DNA of 5,714 nucleotides from DASUFE01 sp036274675 (GTDB lineage: Bacteria > Pseudomonadota > Gammaproteobacteria > HTCC5015). Location: NCBI GenBank assembly GCA_036274675.1, contig DASUFE010000108.1, forward strand, positions 1 to 5,714, read 5' to 3'. The notes under the pieces are model-generated. The model saw only the letters and a program-made list of their open reading frames with translations. It was not told the origin of the DNA and did no database searches. The translations under genes were made by a program, and so were the position numbers. Positions 1 to 5,407 of this stretch are shown in pieces (position 1 is the first letter of the stretch; every line of letters starts with the position of its first letter).

Positions 1-62
1 CATTGAACGCTGCGGGCACCGCTGTTATCCGCCGCGTTCAGATATGTTTTCATCTGGATCAT
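1..62 (-). CDS. rplN: 50S ribosomal protein L14, first 20 codons (3' part outside window)
   Basis: L14 is a 50S interface protein that forms bridge B8 with 16S rRNA and binds the silencing factor RsfS. Only the N-terminus is present. It reads MIQMKTYLNAADNSGARSVQ and then a codon beginning TG, probably the conserved Cys. This aligns without gaps to E. coli L14 ([20 protein letters not shown]), so identity is secure despite the short length. The ATG at 62-60 overlaps the rpsQ TGA by 4 nt. AAGGTG about 7 nt upstream, inside rpsQ, is its ribosome binding site. In E. coli rplN begins the spc operon. Here no room for a promoter exists between the two genes, so read-through from the upstream operon is expected unless a promoter lies inside rpsQ. 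Confidence 0.93.
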   Translation of the reverse strand, partial: MIQMKTYLNAADNSGARSVQ

Positions 63-343
63 TTTGCTACACCTTGCTCAACAACCTTGACCAGGCGCCA
101 GGCCTTGGTCTTCGAAATCGGACGGCATTCCTCGATCATCACCATATCGCCCATGCCGCAGGCATTGTTCTCATCGTGTATGTGCAGCTTGGTCGAGCGC
201 CGGACGAACTTGCCGTACAGCGGATGCTTGACCGTGCGCTCGATCAGCACCGTCGCCGACTTATGCATCTTATTGCTGACGACACGCCCTACCAGGACAC
301 GCTTGGTTTTGTTCTCTTTGGTCTCTGCGTTCATAACAACCAT
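59..343 (-). CDS. rpsQ: 30S ribosomal protein S17 (uS17)
   Basis: S17 is a primary 16S rRNA-binding OB-fold protein of the small subunit body. The product is 94 aa (E. coli 84). Hallmarks are LVGRVVSNKMHKSATVLIER, VKHPLYGKFVRRSTKLHIHD, ENNACGMGDMVMIEECRPIS and KTKAWRLVKVVE. The extra length is at the N-terminus. The ATG at 343 is preferred because AAGG lies 7 nt upstream, although an ATG three codons later (334) would give 91 aa and cannot be excluded. The start overlaps the rpmC stop (TAATG) and the TGA stop overlaps the rplN ATG (ATGA), so the gene is coupled on both sides. Confidence 0.97.
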   Translation of the reverse strand: MVVMNAETKENKTKRVLVGRVVSNKMHKSATVLIERTVKHPLYGKFVRRSTKLHIHDENNACGMGDMVMIEECRPISKTKAWRLVKVVEQGVAK

Positions 344-540
344 TATTCAGCCTTGCTGGCTTTTTCGTTTAACACGGTTTTGATTCGGGCAATTTCCTTG
401 CGCGCCTTACCGGGGGCATGCGGCTTTACCGCCTGCGTGGTCGCGGCCTGCACGCGCAGGTTGAACAGTTCCTTACGCAACTCGAGCAGCTGCTGCTGCA
501 GTTCGGCTGCGGTCTTCTTTCTCAATTCAGTGGCCTTCAT
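343..540 (-). CDS. rpmC: 50S ribosomal protein L29 (uL29)
   Basis: L29 is a small helical-hairpin protein next to L23 at the exit tunnel. The product is 65 aa (E. coli 63). It opens MKATELRKKTAAEL, has the signature LRKELFNLRVQAATTQ, and closes ARKEIARIKTVLNEKASKAE. The two long helices and heavy charge are typical. A GTG at 546 overlapping the rplP stop would add MI, but the ATG at 540 matches the conserved MKAxELR start. There is no clear Shine-Dalgarno before it and only 2 nt separate it from rplP, so translation is probably coupled. The TAA stop overlaps the rpsQ ATG by one base. Confidence 0.97.
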   Translation of the reverse strand: MKATELRKKTAAELQQQLLELRKELFNLRVQAATTQAVKPHAPGKARKEIARIKTVLNEKASKAE

Positions 541-542
541 GA

Positions 543-956
543 TCACAGTACCGTTCTGGTTACAAACGTGGTCTTGACTGACAGCTTGGCTGCCGCCAGA
601 CGGAAGGCTTCACGCGCGATTTGCTCGGTCACGCCTTCCATTTCGTACAACACGGTGCCAGGTTTGATGCGAGAAACCCAGAACTCGACGTTGCCCTTGC
701 CTTTACCCATGCGGACTTCAACCGGCTTCTTGGTCACAGGCACATCCGGGAACACGCGGATCCAGATCTTGCCGCCGCGCTTGATATGCCGGGTCATGGC
801 ACGGCGCGCCGCTTCGAGTTCGCGCGCATTAACGCGGCCGCGACCGGTAGCTTTCAAGCCGTACTCCCCAAAGCTGACTTTGTTGCCGGACTGCGCGAGA
901 CCGCGATTGCGGCCTTTCATCTGCTTGCGGAATTTGGTTCGTTTCGGTTGCATCAT
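543..956 (-). CDS. rplP: 50S ribosomal protein L16 (uL16)
   Basis: L16 is a late-assembling 50S protein near the A- and P-site tRNA elbows, required for peptidyl-transferase activity. The protein is 137 aa (E. coli 136). It includes MQPKRTKFRKQMKGRNRGLA, GRVNARELEAARRAMTRHIK, GGKIWIRVFPDVPVTKKP and VRMGKGKGNVEFWV, and ends REAFRLAAAKLSVKTTFVTR. Arg82 in VRMGKGKG corresponds to the arginine hydroxylated by YcfD/RoxA in E. coli (Arg81). The start has two consecutive ATGs. The first (956) aligns with the family opening MLQPKRTKF and has AAGAG 9 nt upstream. The TGA stop is 2 nt from the rpmC ATG. Confidence 0.98.
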   Translation of the reverse strand: MMQPKRTKFRKQMKGRNRGLAQSGNKVSFGEYGLKATGRGRVNARELEAARRAMTRHIKRGGKIWIRVFPDVPVTKKPVEVRMGKGKGNVEFWVSRIKPGTVLYEMEGVTEQIAREAFRLAAAKLSVKTTFVTRTVL

Positions 957-983
957 AACGGAATACTCTTATGAATTTTGGGC

Positions 984-1664
984 TCAGGCGGTCGCGGCTT
1001 CTTTGCCGGCCGCATCTTTCGCCTGGAGATCGAAGACCTCGCCCTTGAAAATCCAGACCTTTATGCCGATTACACCGTAAGTGGTCTTCGCCTCGGCAAA
1101 GCCGTAATCGATATCGGCGCGCAGGGTATGCAGCGGCACGCGGCCTTCGCGATACCATTCGGTGCGCGCAATCTCGGCGCCGTTAAGGCGGCCCGCGACG
1201 TTGACTTTTATGCCGAGGGCGCCCAAGCGCATGGTGTTGGTCACGGCACGGCGCATGGCGCGGCGGAACATGATGCGACGTTCGAGCTGCTGGGCTATGC
1301 CCTCGGCCACCAGGTTGGCGTCGAGTTCCGGCTTGCGGATCTCTTCAATGTTGATCTTGACGGTATTGCGCGAAATGCCGAGCATGTCCGCGACCTCTCC
1401 GCGCAACCGTTCGATATCCTCGCCCTTCTTGCCGATAACGATGCCGGGGCGCGCGGAATAGATGGTGATGACCGCCTGTTTGGCCGGACGTTCGATCTGC
1501 ACGCGGCTGACCGACGCCTGCGCCAGCTTCTTCTTGATGTGGTCGCGTACGGCCAGGTCCTGCTGCAGGTATTTCGGGAATTCGCGCTTGTCGGCATACC
1601 ACTTGGAAGTCCAGTCGGTGGCGATGCCCAGACGAATGCCAGTCGGATGTACTTTATGTCCCAT
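984..1664 (-). CDS. rpsC: 30S ribosomal protein S3 (uS3)
   Basis: S3 forms part of the mRNA entry channel and helicase of the 30S head, with S4 and S5. The protein is 226 aa (E. coli 233). It begins MGHKVHPTGIRLGI. A type II KH domain follows, with its GxxG loop in ARPGIVIGKKGEDIERLRGE. The C-terminal domain has KPELDANLVAEGIAQQLERR, IMFRRAMRRAV, GAEIARTEWYREGRVPLHTL and TTYGVIGIKVWIFKGEVF. The last stretch is alanine-rich (QAKDAAGKEAATA) and lacks the strongly basic tail of the E. coli protein. In-frame codons upstream of ATG 1664 would lengthen it by 8 residues, but AAGGTAGAG fits the 1664 start and the conserved MGxKVHP opening. It is followed by a 27-nt gap. Confidence 0.98.
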   Translation of the reverse strand: MGHKVHPTGIRLGIATDWTSKWYADKREFPKYLQQDLAVRDHIKKKLAQASVSRVQIERPAKQAVITIYSARPGIVIGKKGEDIERLRGEVADMLGISRNTVKINIEEIRKPELDANLVAEGIAQQLERRIMFRRAMRRAVTNTMRLGALGIKVNVAGRLNGAEIARTEWYREGRVPLHTLRADIDYGFAEAKTTYGVIGIKVWIFKGEVFDLQAKDAAGKEAATA

Positions 1665-1677
1665 GATCTCTACCTTG

Positions 1678-2007
1678 TTAATCCGCAACCGTAACGGTGA
1701 TGTGGCTGGTGCGCTTGAGAATCCGCATGCCGCGGCCCTTGGCGCGCGGACGAAACCGCTTCATATGCGGACCTTCGTCCACAGTGATCGTCGCCACTTT
1801 TAATGCGTCGATATCCGCGCCGGCGTTGTGCTCCGCATTGGCGATCGCGGATTCCAGCACCTTCTTCACGATGCGCGCCGATTTCTTGCCGCTGAAATTC
1901 AGGATCTCCAGGGCCTTGCCCACCGGCAAGCCGCGAATCTGGTCAGCGACCAGCCGGCATTTCTGCGTTCCGATACGCGCGAACATATGTTTTGCACTGG
2001 TATTCAT
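1678..2007 (-). CDS. rplV: 50S ribosomal protein L22 (uL22)
   Basis: L22 touches all domains of 23S rRNA and puts a beta-hairpin into the exit tunnel next to the L4 loop. The protein is 109 aa (E. coli 110). It shows CRLVADQIRGLPVGKALEIL, IVKKVLESAIANAEHNAG and the tunnel hairpin DEGPHMKRFRPRAKGRGMRI; changes in the MKR segment are known to affect macrolide susceptibility, and here it is intact. An ATG at 2013 overlaps the rpsS stop (TAATG) but lies only about 2 nt from GCAGGA. The ATG at 2007 is 8 nt away and aligns with the E. coli start (MNTSAKH with METIAKH), so I use 2007. TAA is 13 nt before rpsC. Confidence 0.96.
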   Translation of the reverse strand: MNTSAKHMFARIGTQKCRLVADQIRGLPVGKALEILNFSGKKSARIVKKVLESAIANAEHNAGADIDALKVATITVDEGPHMKRFRPRAKGRGMRILKRTSHITVTVAD

Positions 2008-2012
2008 GATCA

Positions 2013-2309
2013 TTATCCTGCAGTCGGGGCCGCGACTGTTTTCACTTTCTTGTCGCCGATATGGCCCTTGAAAGTACGGGTCGGCGCGAACTCACCCAGT
2101 TTATGCCCCACCATGTTTTCGGTAACCATCACAGGCACATGCTGACGGCCGTTGTGGATAGAGATGGTCAGACCGACCATTTCCGGAACGATCATGGAAC
2201 GGCGCGACCAGGTCTTGATCGGACGCTTGTCGTTGCTGGACGACGCTTTGCCCACCTTATTCAGAAGGTGGTGATCGACGAACGGACCTTTTTTCAATGA
2301 ACGTGGCAC
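2013..2309 (-). CDS. rpsS: 30S ribosomal protein S19 (uS19)
   Basis: S19 lies in the head of the small subunit, contacts S13 and approaches A-site tRNA. The protein is 98 aa (E. coli 92). It has MPRSLKKGPFVDHHLLNKV, KTWSRRSMIVPEMVGLTISI, HNGRQHVPV and ENMVGHKLGEFAPTRTFKGH, which is the S19 signature. The C-terminal extension beyond DKKVK is short and variable. The start is GTG at 2309, placed by a strong GAGGTGA about 6 nt upstream. The TAA stop lies 5 nt before the ATG chosen for rplV and shares a base with an earlier in-frame ATG. Confidence 0.98.
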   Translation of the reverse strand: MPRSLKKGPFVDHHLLNKVGKASSSNDKRPIKTWSRRSMIVPEMVGLTISIHNGRQHVPVMVTENMVGHKLGEFAPTRTFKGHIGDKKVKTVAAPTAG

Positions 2310-2324
2310 AAATCACCTCATCTG

Positions 2325-3155
<831 letters not shown>

Positions 3156-3158
3156 GGC

Positions 3159-3461
3159 TTAACCTTTTTCCCCGCCTTCAAAATTGATGTCATGGCCCTC
3201 GGCCAGACGTACATAGGCTTTTTTCCAGTCGGAACGGCGGCCGAGCTGACGCTGGAACGCCTTGACCTTGCCCTGGCTGTTGACGATGCGCACCGACTCA
3301 ACCTTGACGTTGAACAGCTTCTCGACAGCCTTCTTCACTTCGAGTTTGCCGGCCTTGCGGTCGACGCGGAAGACGTGCTGCCGCAGCTTGTCGGCTATGA
3401 TCGTGCTTTTTTCGGATACGTGCGGCGCGAGCAGCACTTCGGTAATGCGTTCCTGGTTCAC
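3159..3461 (-). CDS. rplW: 50S ribosomal protein L23 (uL23)
   Basis: L23 sits at the mouth of the exit tunnel and is the docking site for trigger factor and the signal recognition particle. The protein is 100 aa, as in E. coli. Family features are LLAPHVSEKSTIIADKLRQ at the N-terminus, then VDRKAGKLEVKKAVEKLFNV and the VRIVNSQGKVKAFQRQLGRR region, with the usual DINFEGGEKG end. It starts with GTG at 3461, which overlaps the rplD stop by 4 nt (GTGA). A GAGAGG site inside the end of rplD serves it. Translational coupling to rplD is likely. TAA lies 3 nt before the rplB ATG. Confidence 0.97.
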   Translation of the reverse strand: MNQERITEVLLAPHVSEKSTIIADKLRQHVFRVDRKAGKLEVKKAVEKLFNVKVESVRIVNSQGKVKAFQRQLGRRSDWKKAYVRLAEGHDINFEGGEKG

Positions 3462-4063
3462 GCCAGCATCCTCTCTACATTCTTTATGGAATCGACGGTC
3501 ATCAGAATTTTGTCGAAACGGATCAAATCCACCGGGTTGAGACCGTTGGAATCGACCACCTCGACGTTATGCAGATTGCGTGCGGCGAGGCGCAGATTGA
3601 TATCCTGGCTCTCCGTCACCAGCAATGCACTGTCAAGGTCGAGACCCTTGAGTTTTTCGACCAGCTGCTTGGTTTTGGGAGTGGTGACGGAAATTTCATC
3701 GACGAGCAAAAGACGGTTCTGGCGGATCAATTCGGACAGGATGGCCTGCATGGCGCCACGGTACATCTTCTTGTTCACTTTCTGCGAATGATCCTGGGGC
3801 CTGGCGGCGAAAATGATACCGCCCTTGCGCCACAGCGGACTGCGGCTGGTGCCGGCGCGGGCGCGGCCCGTGCCCTTCTGCTTCCACGGCTTGGCGCCAC
3901 CGCCGCTGACTTCGGCGCGCGTCTTCTGCTTGCGCGTGCCGGCGCGGCCGGCCGCCATATAGGCGACGACTACCTGGTGCACCAGAGCCTCGTTGAACTC
4001 GCGTCCGAACGCGGTCTCGGAGACCGTGATTTTCTTGCTGTCTTTATGTAACGTCAGTTCCAT
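3458..4063 (-). CDS. rplD: 50S ribosomal protein L4 (uL4)
   Basis: L4 binds 23S rRNA and lines the peptide exit tunnel with a long extended loop. In E. coli it also represses its own S10 operon through the leader RNA. The product is 201 aa, the same length as E. coli L4. It shows VSETAFGREFNEALVHQVVV, the basic loop GTRKQKTRAEVSGGGAKPWK then QKGTGRARAGTSRSPLWR, AARPQDHSQKVNKKMYRGAM and LAARNLHNVEV. The start is the ATG at 4063, with TAAGTAGG about 7 nt upstream. A TTG two codons earlier (4069) is too close to that site. The gene ends in TGA overlapping the rplW GTG. Since L4 is retained in full and encoded second in the operon, it is the natural candidate regulator of the upstream leader (inference). 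Confidence 0.98.
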   Translation of the reverse strand: MELTLHKDSKKITVSETAFGREFNEALVHQVVVAYMAAGRAGTRKQKTRAEVSGGGAKPWKQKGTGRARAGTSRSPLWRKGGIIFAARPQDHSQKVNKKMYRGAMQAILSELIRQNRLLLVDEISVTTPKTKQLVEKLKGLDLDSALLVTESQDINLRLAARNLHNVEVVDSNGLNPVDLIRFDKILMTVDSIKNVERMLA

Positions 4064-4075
4064 AATCAAACCTAC

Positions 4076-4717
4076 TTAGGATTTCTTGACCGCGGGGCGG
4101 ACAATCACGGTGCCGCCGGCAGCTCCGGGAACGGCGCCTTTGACCAGCAACAGATTGCGCTCGGCGTCGATCTTGACGAGTTCCAGATTCTGCGAGGTGA
4201 CAGAGTCATCGCCCAGATGCCCCGGCATCTTCTTCCCGGGAAAGACGCGTCCCGGGCTCTGGCGCTGGCCGGTGGAACCGGGCACGCGATGCGAGCGCGA
4301 GTTACCGTGGGTAGCATCCTGTTTGGCGAAATGATGGCGCTTGATGACGCCGGCAAAGCCTTTACCCTTGCTCACGCCCGAGACATCGACCACCTTAACG
4401 TCCTTGAAAATATCGACTTTCAATTCCGCGCCTACCGCGATACCGGAACCTTCGCCGTCGGCGAGACGGAATTCCCACAGGCCGTCGCCCGCTTCAACCC
4501 CGGCCTTGGCGAAATGACCGGCCAGCCCCTTGCTGACCCGGGTGGCGCGGCGCTTGCCGCGGGTAACCTGCAAGGCGCTATAGCCGTCGCGGTCCGGAGT
4601 CTTGATCTGGGTGACCCGGTTAGGAGCAACTTCAATGACAGTGACCGGCACGGCCCCGCCATCGGCGCCAAAAACCCGCGTCATACCCGCTTTACGTCCA
4701 ATCAGTCCGATGGCCAT
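4076..4717 (-). CDS. rplC: 50S ribosomal protein L3 (uL3)
   Basis: L3 binds 23S rRNA early in assembly and sends a long loop toward the peptidyl-transferase centre. The protein is 213 aa (E. coli 209). It opens MAIGLIGRKAGMTRVF and carries PVTVIEVAPNRVTQ, GHFAKAGVEAG, VSGVSKGKGFAGVIKRHHF, DATHGNSRSHRVPGS and PGRVFPGKKMPGHLG, all family hallmarks. Gln153 in GQRQSPG corresponds to the glutamine that PrmB methylates in E. coli (Gln150). An in-frame TTG at 4732 would add MQDFK, but it overlaps the Shine-Dalgarno GCAGGA, which sits about 7 nt before the ATG at 4717, so the ATG is the start. It is the first gene after the leader region. The TAA stop lies 12 nt before rplD. Confidence 0.98.
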   Translation of the reverse strand: MAIGLIGRKAGMTRVFGADGGAVPVTVIEVAPNRVTQIKTPDRDGYSALQVTRGKRRATRVSKGLAGHFAKAGVEAGDGLWEFRLADGEGSGIAVGAELKVDIFKDVKVVDVSGVSKGKGFAGVIKRHHFAKQDATHGNSRSHRVPGSTGQRQSPGRVFPGKKMPGHLGDDSVTSQNLELVKIDAERNLLLVKGAVPGAAGGTVIVRPAVKKS

Positions 4718-4752
4718 TTTAAAATCCTGCAACTAACTCTTTGTTTACTAAC

Positions 4753-4784
4753 AAAATGCGCCCGAACAGGGGCTTCGGGCGCAT
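4753..4784 (-). terminator. Leader hairpin 2, terminator-like
   Basis: A perfect 11-bp stem (ATGCGCCCGAA with TTCGGGCGCAT) closes a 7-nt GCCCCTG loop on the minus strand. The bases after the stem are TTTGTT, a modest U-tract broken by one G. The stem is long and GC-rich. It lies about 36 nt upstream of the rplC start codon and does not cover the ribosome binding site. It could work as a second terminator/attenuator or as a structural or protein-binding element. Confidence 0.6.
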
Positions 4785-4795
4785 CCAATTTCGAC

Positions 4796-4827
4796 AAAAA
4801 CAGCCCGTTGCACGGTGTGCCGGGCTG
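4796..4827 (-). terminator. Leader hairpin 1, terminator-like
   Basis: On the minus strand, CAGCCCG and CGGGCTG form a perfect 7-bp outer stem. Inside it GCAC/GTGC adds 4 bp around a 3-nt ACC loop, with an AA bulge on the 3' side. TTTTTG follows directly. This is a good intrinsic terminator by sequence. It starts only about 7 nt after the predicted transcription start, so termination here would release an RNA of roughly 40 nt. On the plus strand there is no T-tract, so it acts in one direction only. Confidence 0.65.
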
Positions 4828-4839
4828 AAAAGGTCGCGA

Positions 4840-4868
4840 ATAGTACCACAAAATCTGTGGCTTGTAGC
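4840..4868 (-). promoter_or_regulatory. Probable sigma-70 promoter for the rplC operon
   Basis: The minus strand shows TACTAT at 4845-4840 as a -10 element. It is preceded by TGG, giving an extended -10 (TGnTACTAT). With a 17-bp spacer the -35 would be GCTACA (4868-4863), which matches TTGACA at only three positions. The expected start point is near 4835-4833. The bases between the -10 and the start (TCGCGA) form a GC-rich discriminator of the kind found at stringently controlled rRNA and ribosomal-protein promoters. A 15-bp interrupted palindrome (4846-4860) fills most of the spacer. No RNA data are available here, so the call rests on motif and position. Confidence 0.55.
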
Positions 4869-4904
4869 TACCCCTAAAACCGCTGCGCCTGCCGATACCG
4901 AGTT

Positions 4905-4929
4905 AAAAATACGCCTGCCGGCATATTTT
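4905..4929 (-). terminator. Probable intrinsic terminator of the tuf-rpsJ transcript
   Basis: On the minus strand a 10-bp stem (AAAATATGCC with GGCGTATTTT, one T-G wobble) closes a 4-nt GGCA loop and runs into TTTTT, then AAC. The GC core is short (three G-C pairs), so strength is uncertain. The A-tract before and T-tract after the stem make it potentially bidirectional. It lies about 134 nt past the rpsJ stop and about 35 bp upstream of the -35 region of the next promoter, which is a sensible position for an operon boundary. Confidence 0.55.
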
Positions 4930-5062
4930 CAGCCGAATGTACTCACTGGTACTTCCGGCGGCCTGCGCTCCATGACATTTCTGGAGTAGCTGCCGCGGTC
5001 TCCTGCCCTATAAAACAGGCTGGAGAACCGGCCGGGGAGTGCGCCACCCCCCGGATTCACAA
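4905..5062 (-). other. Structured 3' untranslated region after rpsJ
   Basis: This non-coding stretch between the rpsJ stop and the probable terminator is dense in inverted repeats when read on the minus strand. The first is a 10-bp hairpin with a 3-nt loop at 5032-5054 (arms CCGGGGGGTG and CACTCCCCGG, one G-U pair). The second is an imperfect stem at 4997-5029 (GGTTCTCC with GGAGACC, one bulge, plus an inner GCC/GGC). The third is a two-part stem at 4958-4996 (outer GCGGC/GCCGC, inner CTCCA/TGGAG, with a symmetric 5x5 internal loop). The fourth is a small GTAC/GTAC repeat at 4939-4952. The last is the terminator-like hairpin at 4905-4929. A 9-bp direct repeat (CGCCTGCCG on the plus strand) occurs at 4886-4894 and 4912-4920. 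None of the first four stems has a U-tract. I see no tRNA-like fold and no convincing ORF. Confidence 0.55.
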
Positions 5063-5383
5063 TCAATTCAACTTAATCTGTACATCCACCCCGGCCGCCA
5101 GATCGAGCTTCATCAGGGCATCAACCGTCTTGTCGGTCGGCTCGATGATGTCCATCAGGCGCTTATGGGTGCGGATTTCATACTGGTCGCGCGCATCTTT
5201 ATCAGCGTGCGGCGAAACCAGTACGGTAAAGCGTTCTTTCTTGCTCGGCAGCGGAATCGGTCCGCGCACACGCGCGCCGGTGCGCTTGGCCGTATCCACA
5301 ATCTCCGAGGCCGAACGATCGATCAGGCGATGATCGAAGGCCTTGAGACGGATGCGGATGCTTTGAGCTTTTTTCGTAGCCAT
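5063..5383 (-). CDS. rpsJ: 30S ribosomal protein S10 (uS10, NusE)
   Basis: S10 is a small-subunit head protein. As NusE it also pairs with NusB in transcription antitermination complexes. The protein is 106 aa, against 103 in E. coli. Family signatures are IRIRLKAFDHRLIDRSASEI, TAKRTGARVRGPIPLPSKKE, ERFTVLVSPHADKDARDQYE, RTHKRLMDI and the closing DLAAGVDVQIKLN. The extra residues are at the N-terminus (MATKKAQS). The ATG at 5383 has GCAGGA about 8 nt upstream, which fixes the start. rpsJ follows tuf by 24 bp and is separated from rplC by more than 300 bp. This is the reverse of E. coli, where S10 leads its own operon. It therefore appears to belong to the tuf transcript here. The stop is TGA at 5065-5063. 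Confidence 0.98.
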   Translation of the reverse strand: MATKKAQSIRIRLKAFDHRLIDRSASEIVDTAKRTGARVRGPIPLPSKKERFTVLVSPHADKDARDQYEIRTHKRLMDIIEPTDKTVDALMKLDLAAGVDVQIKLN

Positions 5384-5407
5384 GACTCGTTTCCTGCCCG
5401 CCTTGAA

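Larger units (their letters stand above)
4718..4834 (-). promoter_or_regulatory. Attenuator-like 5' leader of the rplC operon
   Basis: About 117 nt separate the predicted transcription start from the rplC ATG. The RNA would begin with some 7 unpaired bases and then form hairpin 1 (4801-4827, followed by UUUUU) and hairpin 2 (4756-4784, followed by UUUG). A weak A/U stem comes next (4740-4755, UUUGUU with AACAAA), and then the rplC Shine-Dalgarno GCAGGA. Two terminator-like hairpins between a promoter and the first gene is the layout of a transcription attenuator. In E. coli the S10 operon leader is likewise a set of hairpins, at which L4 promotes early termination, but it precedes rpsJ. Here the equivalent position is before rplC. 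Control by L4 is an inference. I do not claim homology to the E. coli leader fold. Confidence 0.5.

Noticed and set aside
978..1694. Plus-strand open frame of 238 codons opposite rpsC
   Set aside because: It mirrors the codon structure of rpsC on the other strand and has no domain of its own.
4217..4828. Plus-strand open frame of 203 codons opposite rplC and the leader
   Set aside because: Its 5' two-thirds are the antisense of conserved L3 codons and the rest crosses the leader hairpins, with no independent coding evidence.
4741..4989. Plus-strand open frame of 82 codons in the rpsJ-rplC gap
   Set aside because: It starts at TTG with no ribosome binding site, runs through the inverted repeats and promoter motifs, and its translation shows no recognisable domain. 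The gap is better explained as regulatory.
5032..5054. Strong hairpin after rpsJ considered as an intrinsic terminator
   Set aside because: The minus-strand sequence after it is GC-rich (CCGGTTCTCC) with no U-run. The hairpin at 4905-4929 is the better terminator candidate.
4958..5054. Possible tRNA or tRNA-like gene in the gap, suggested by GGTTC
   Set aside because: There is no acceptor stem, no anticodon arm with correct spacing and no T-loop consensus after GGTTC.
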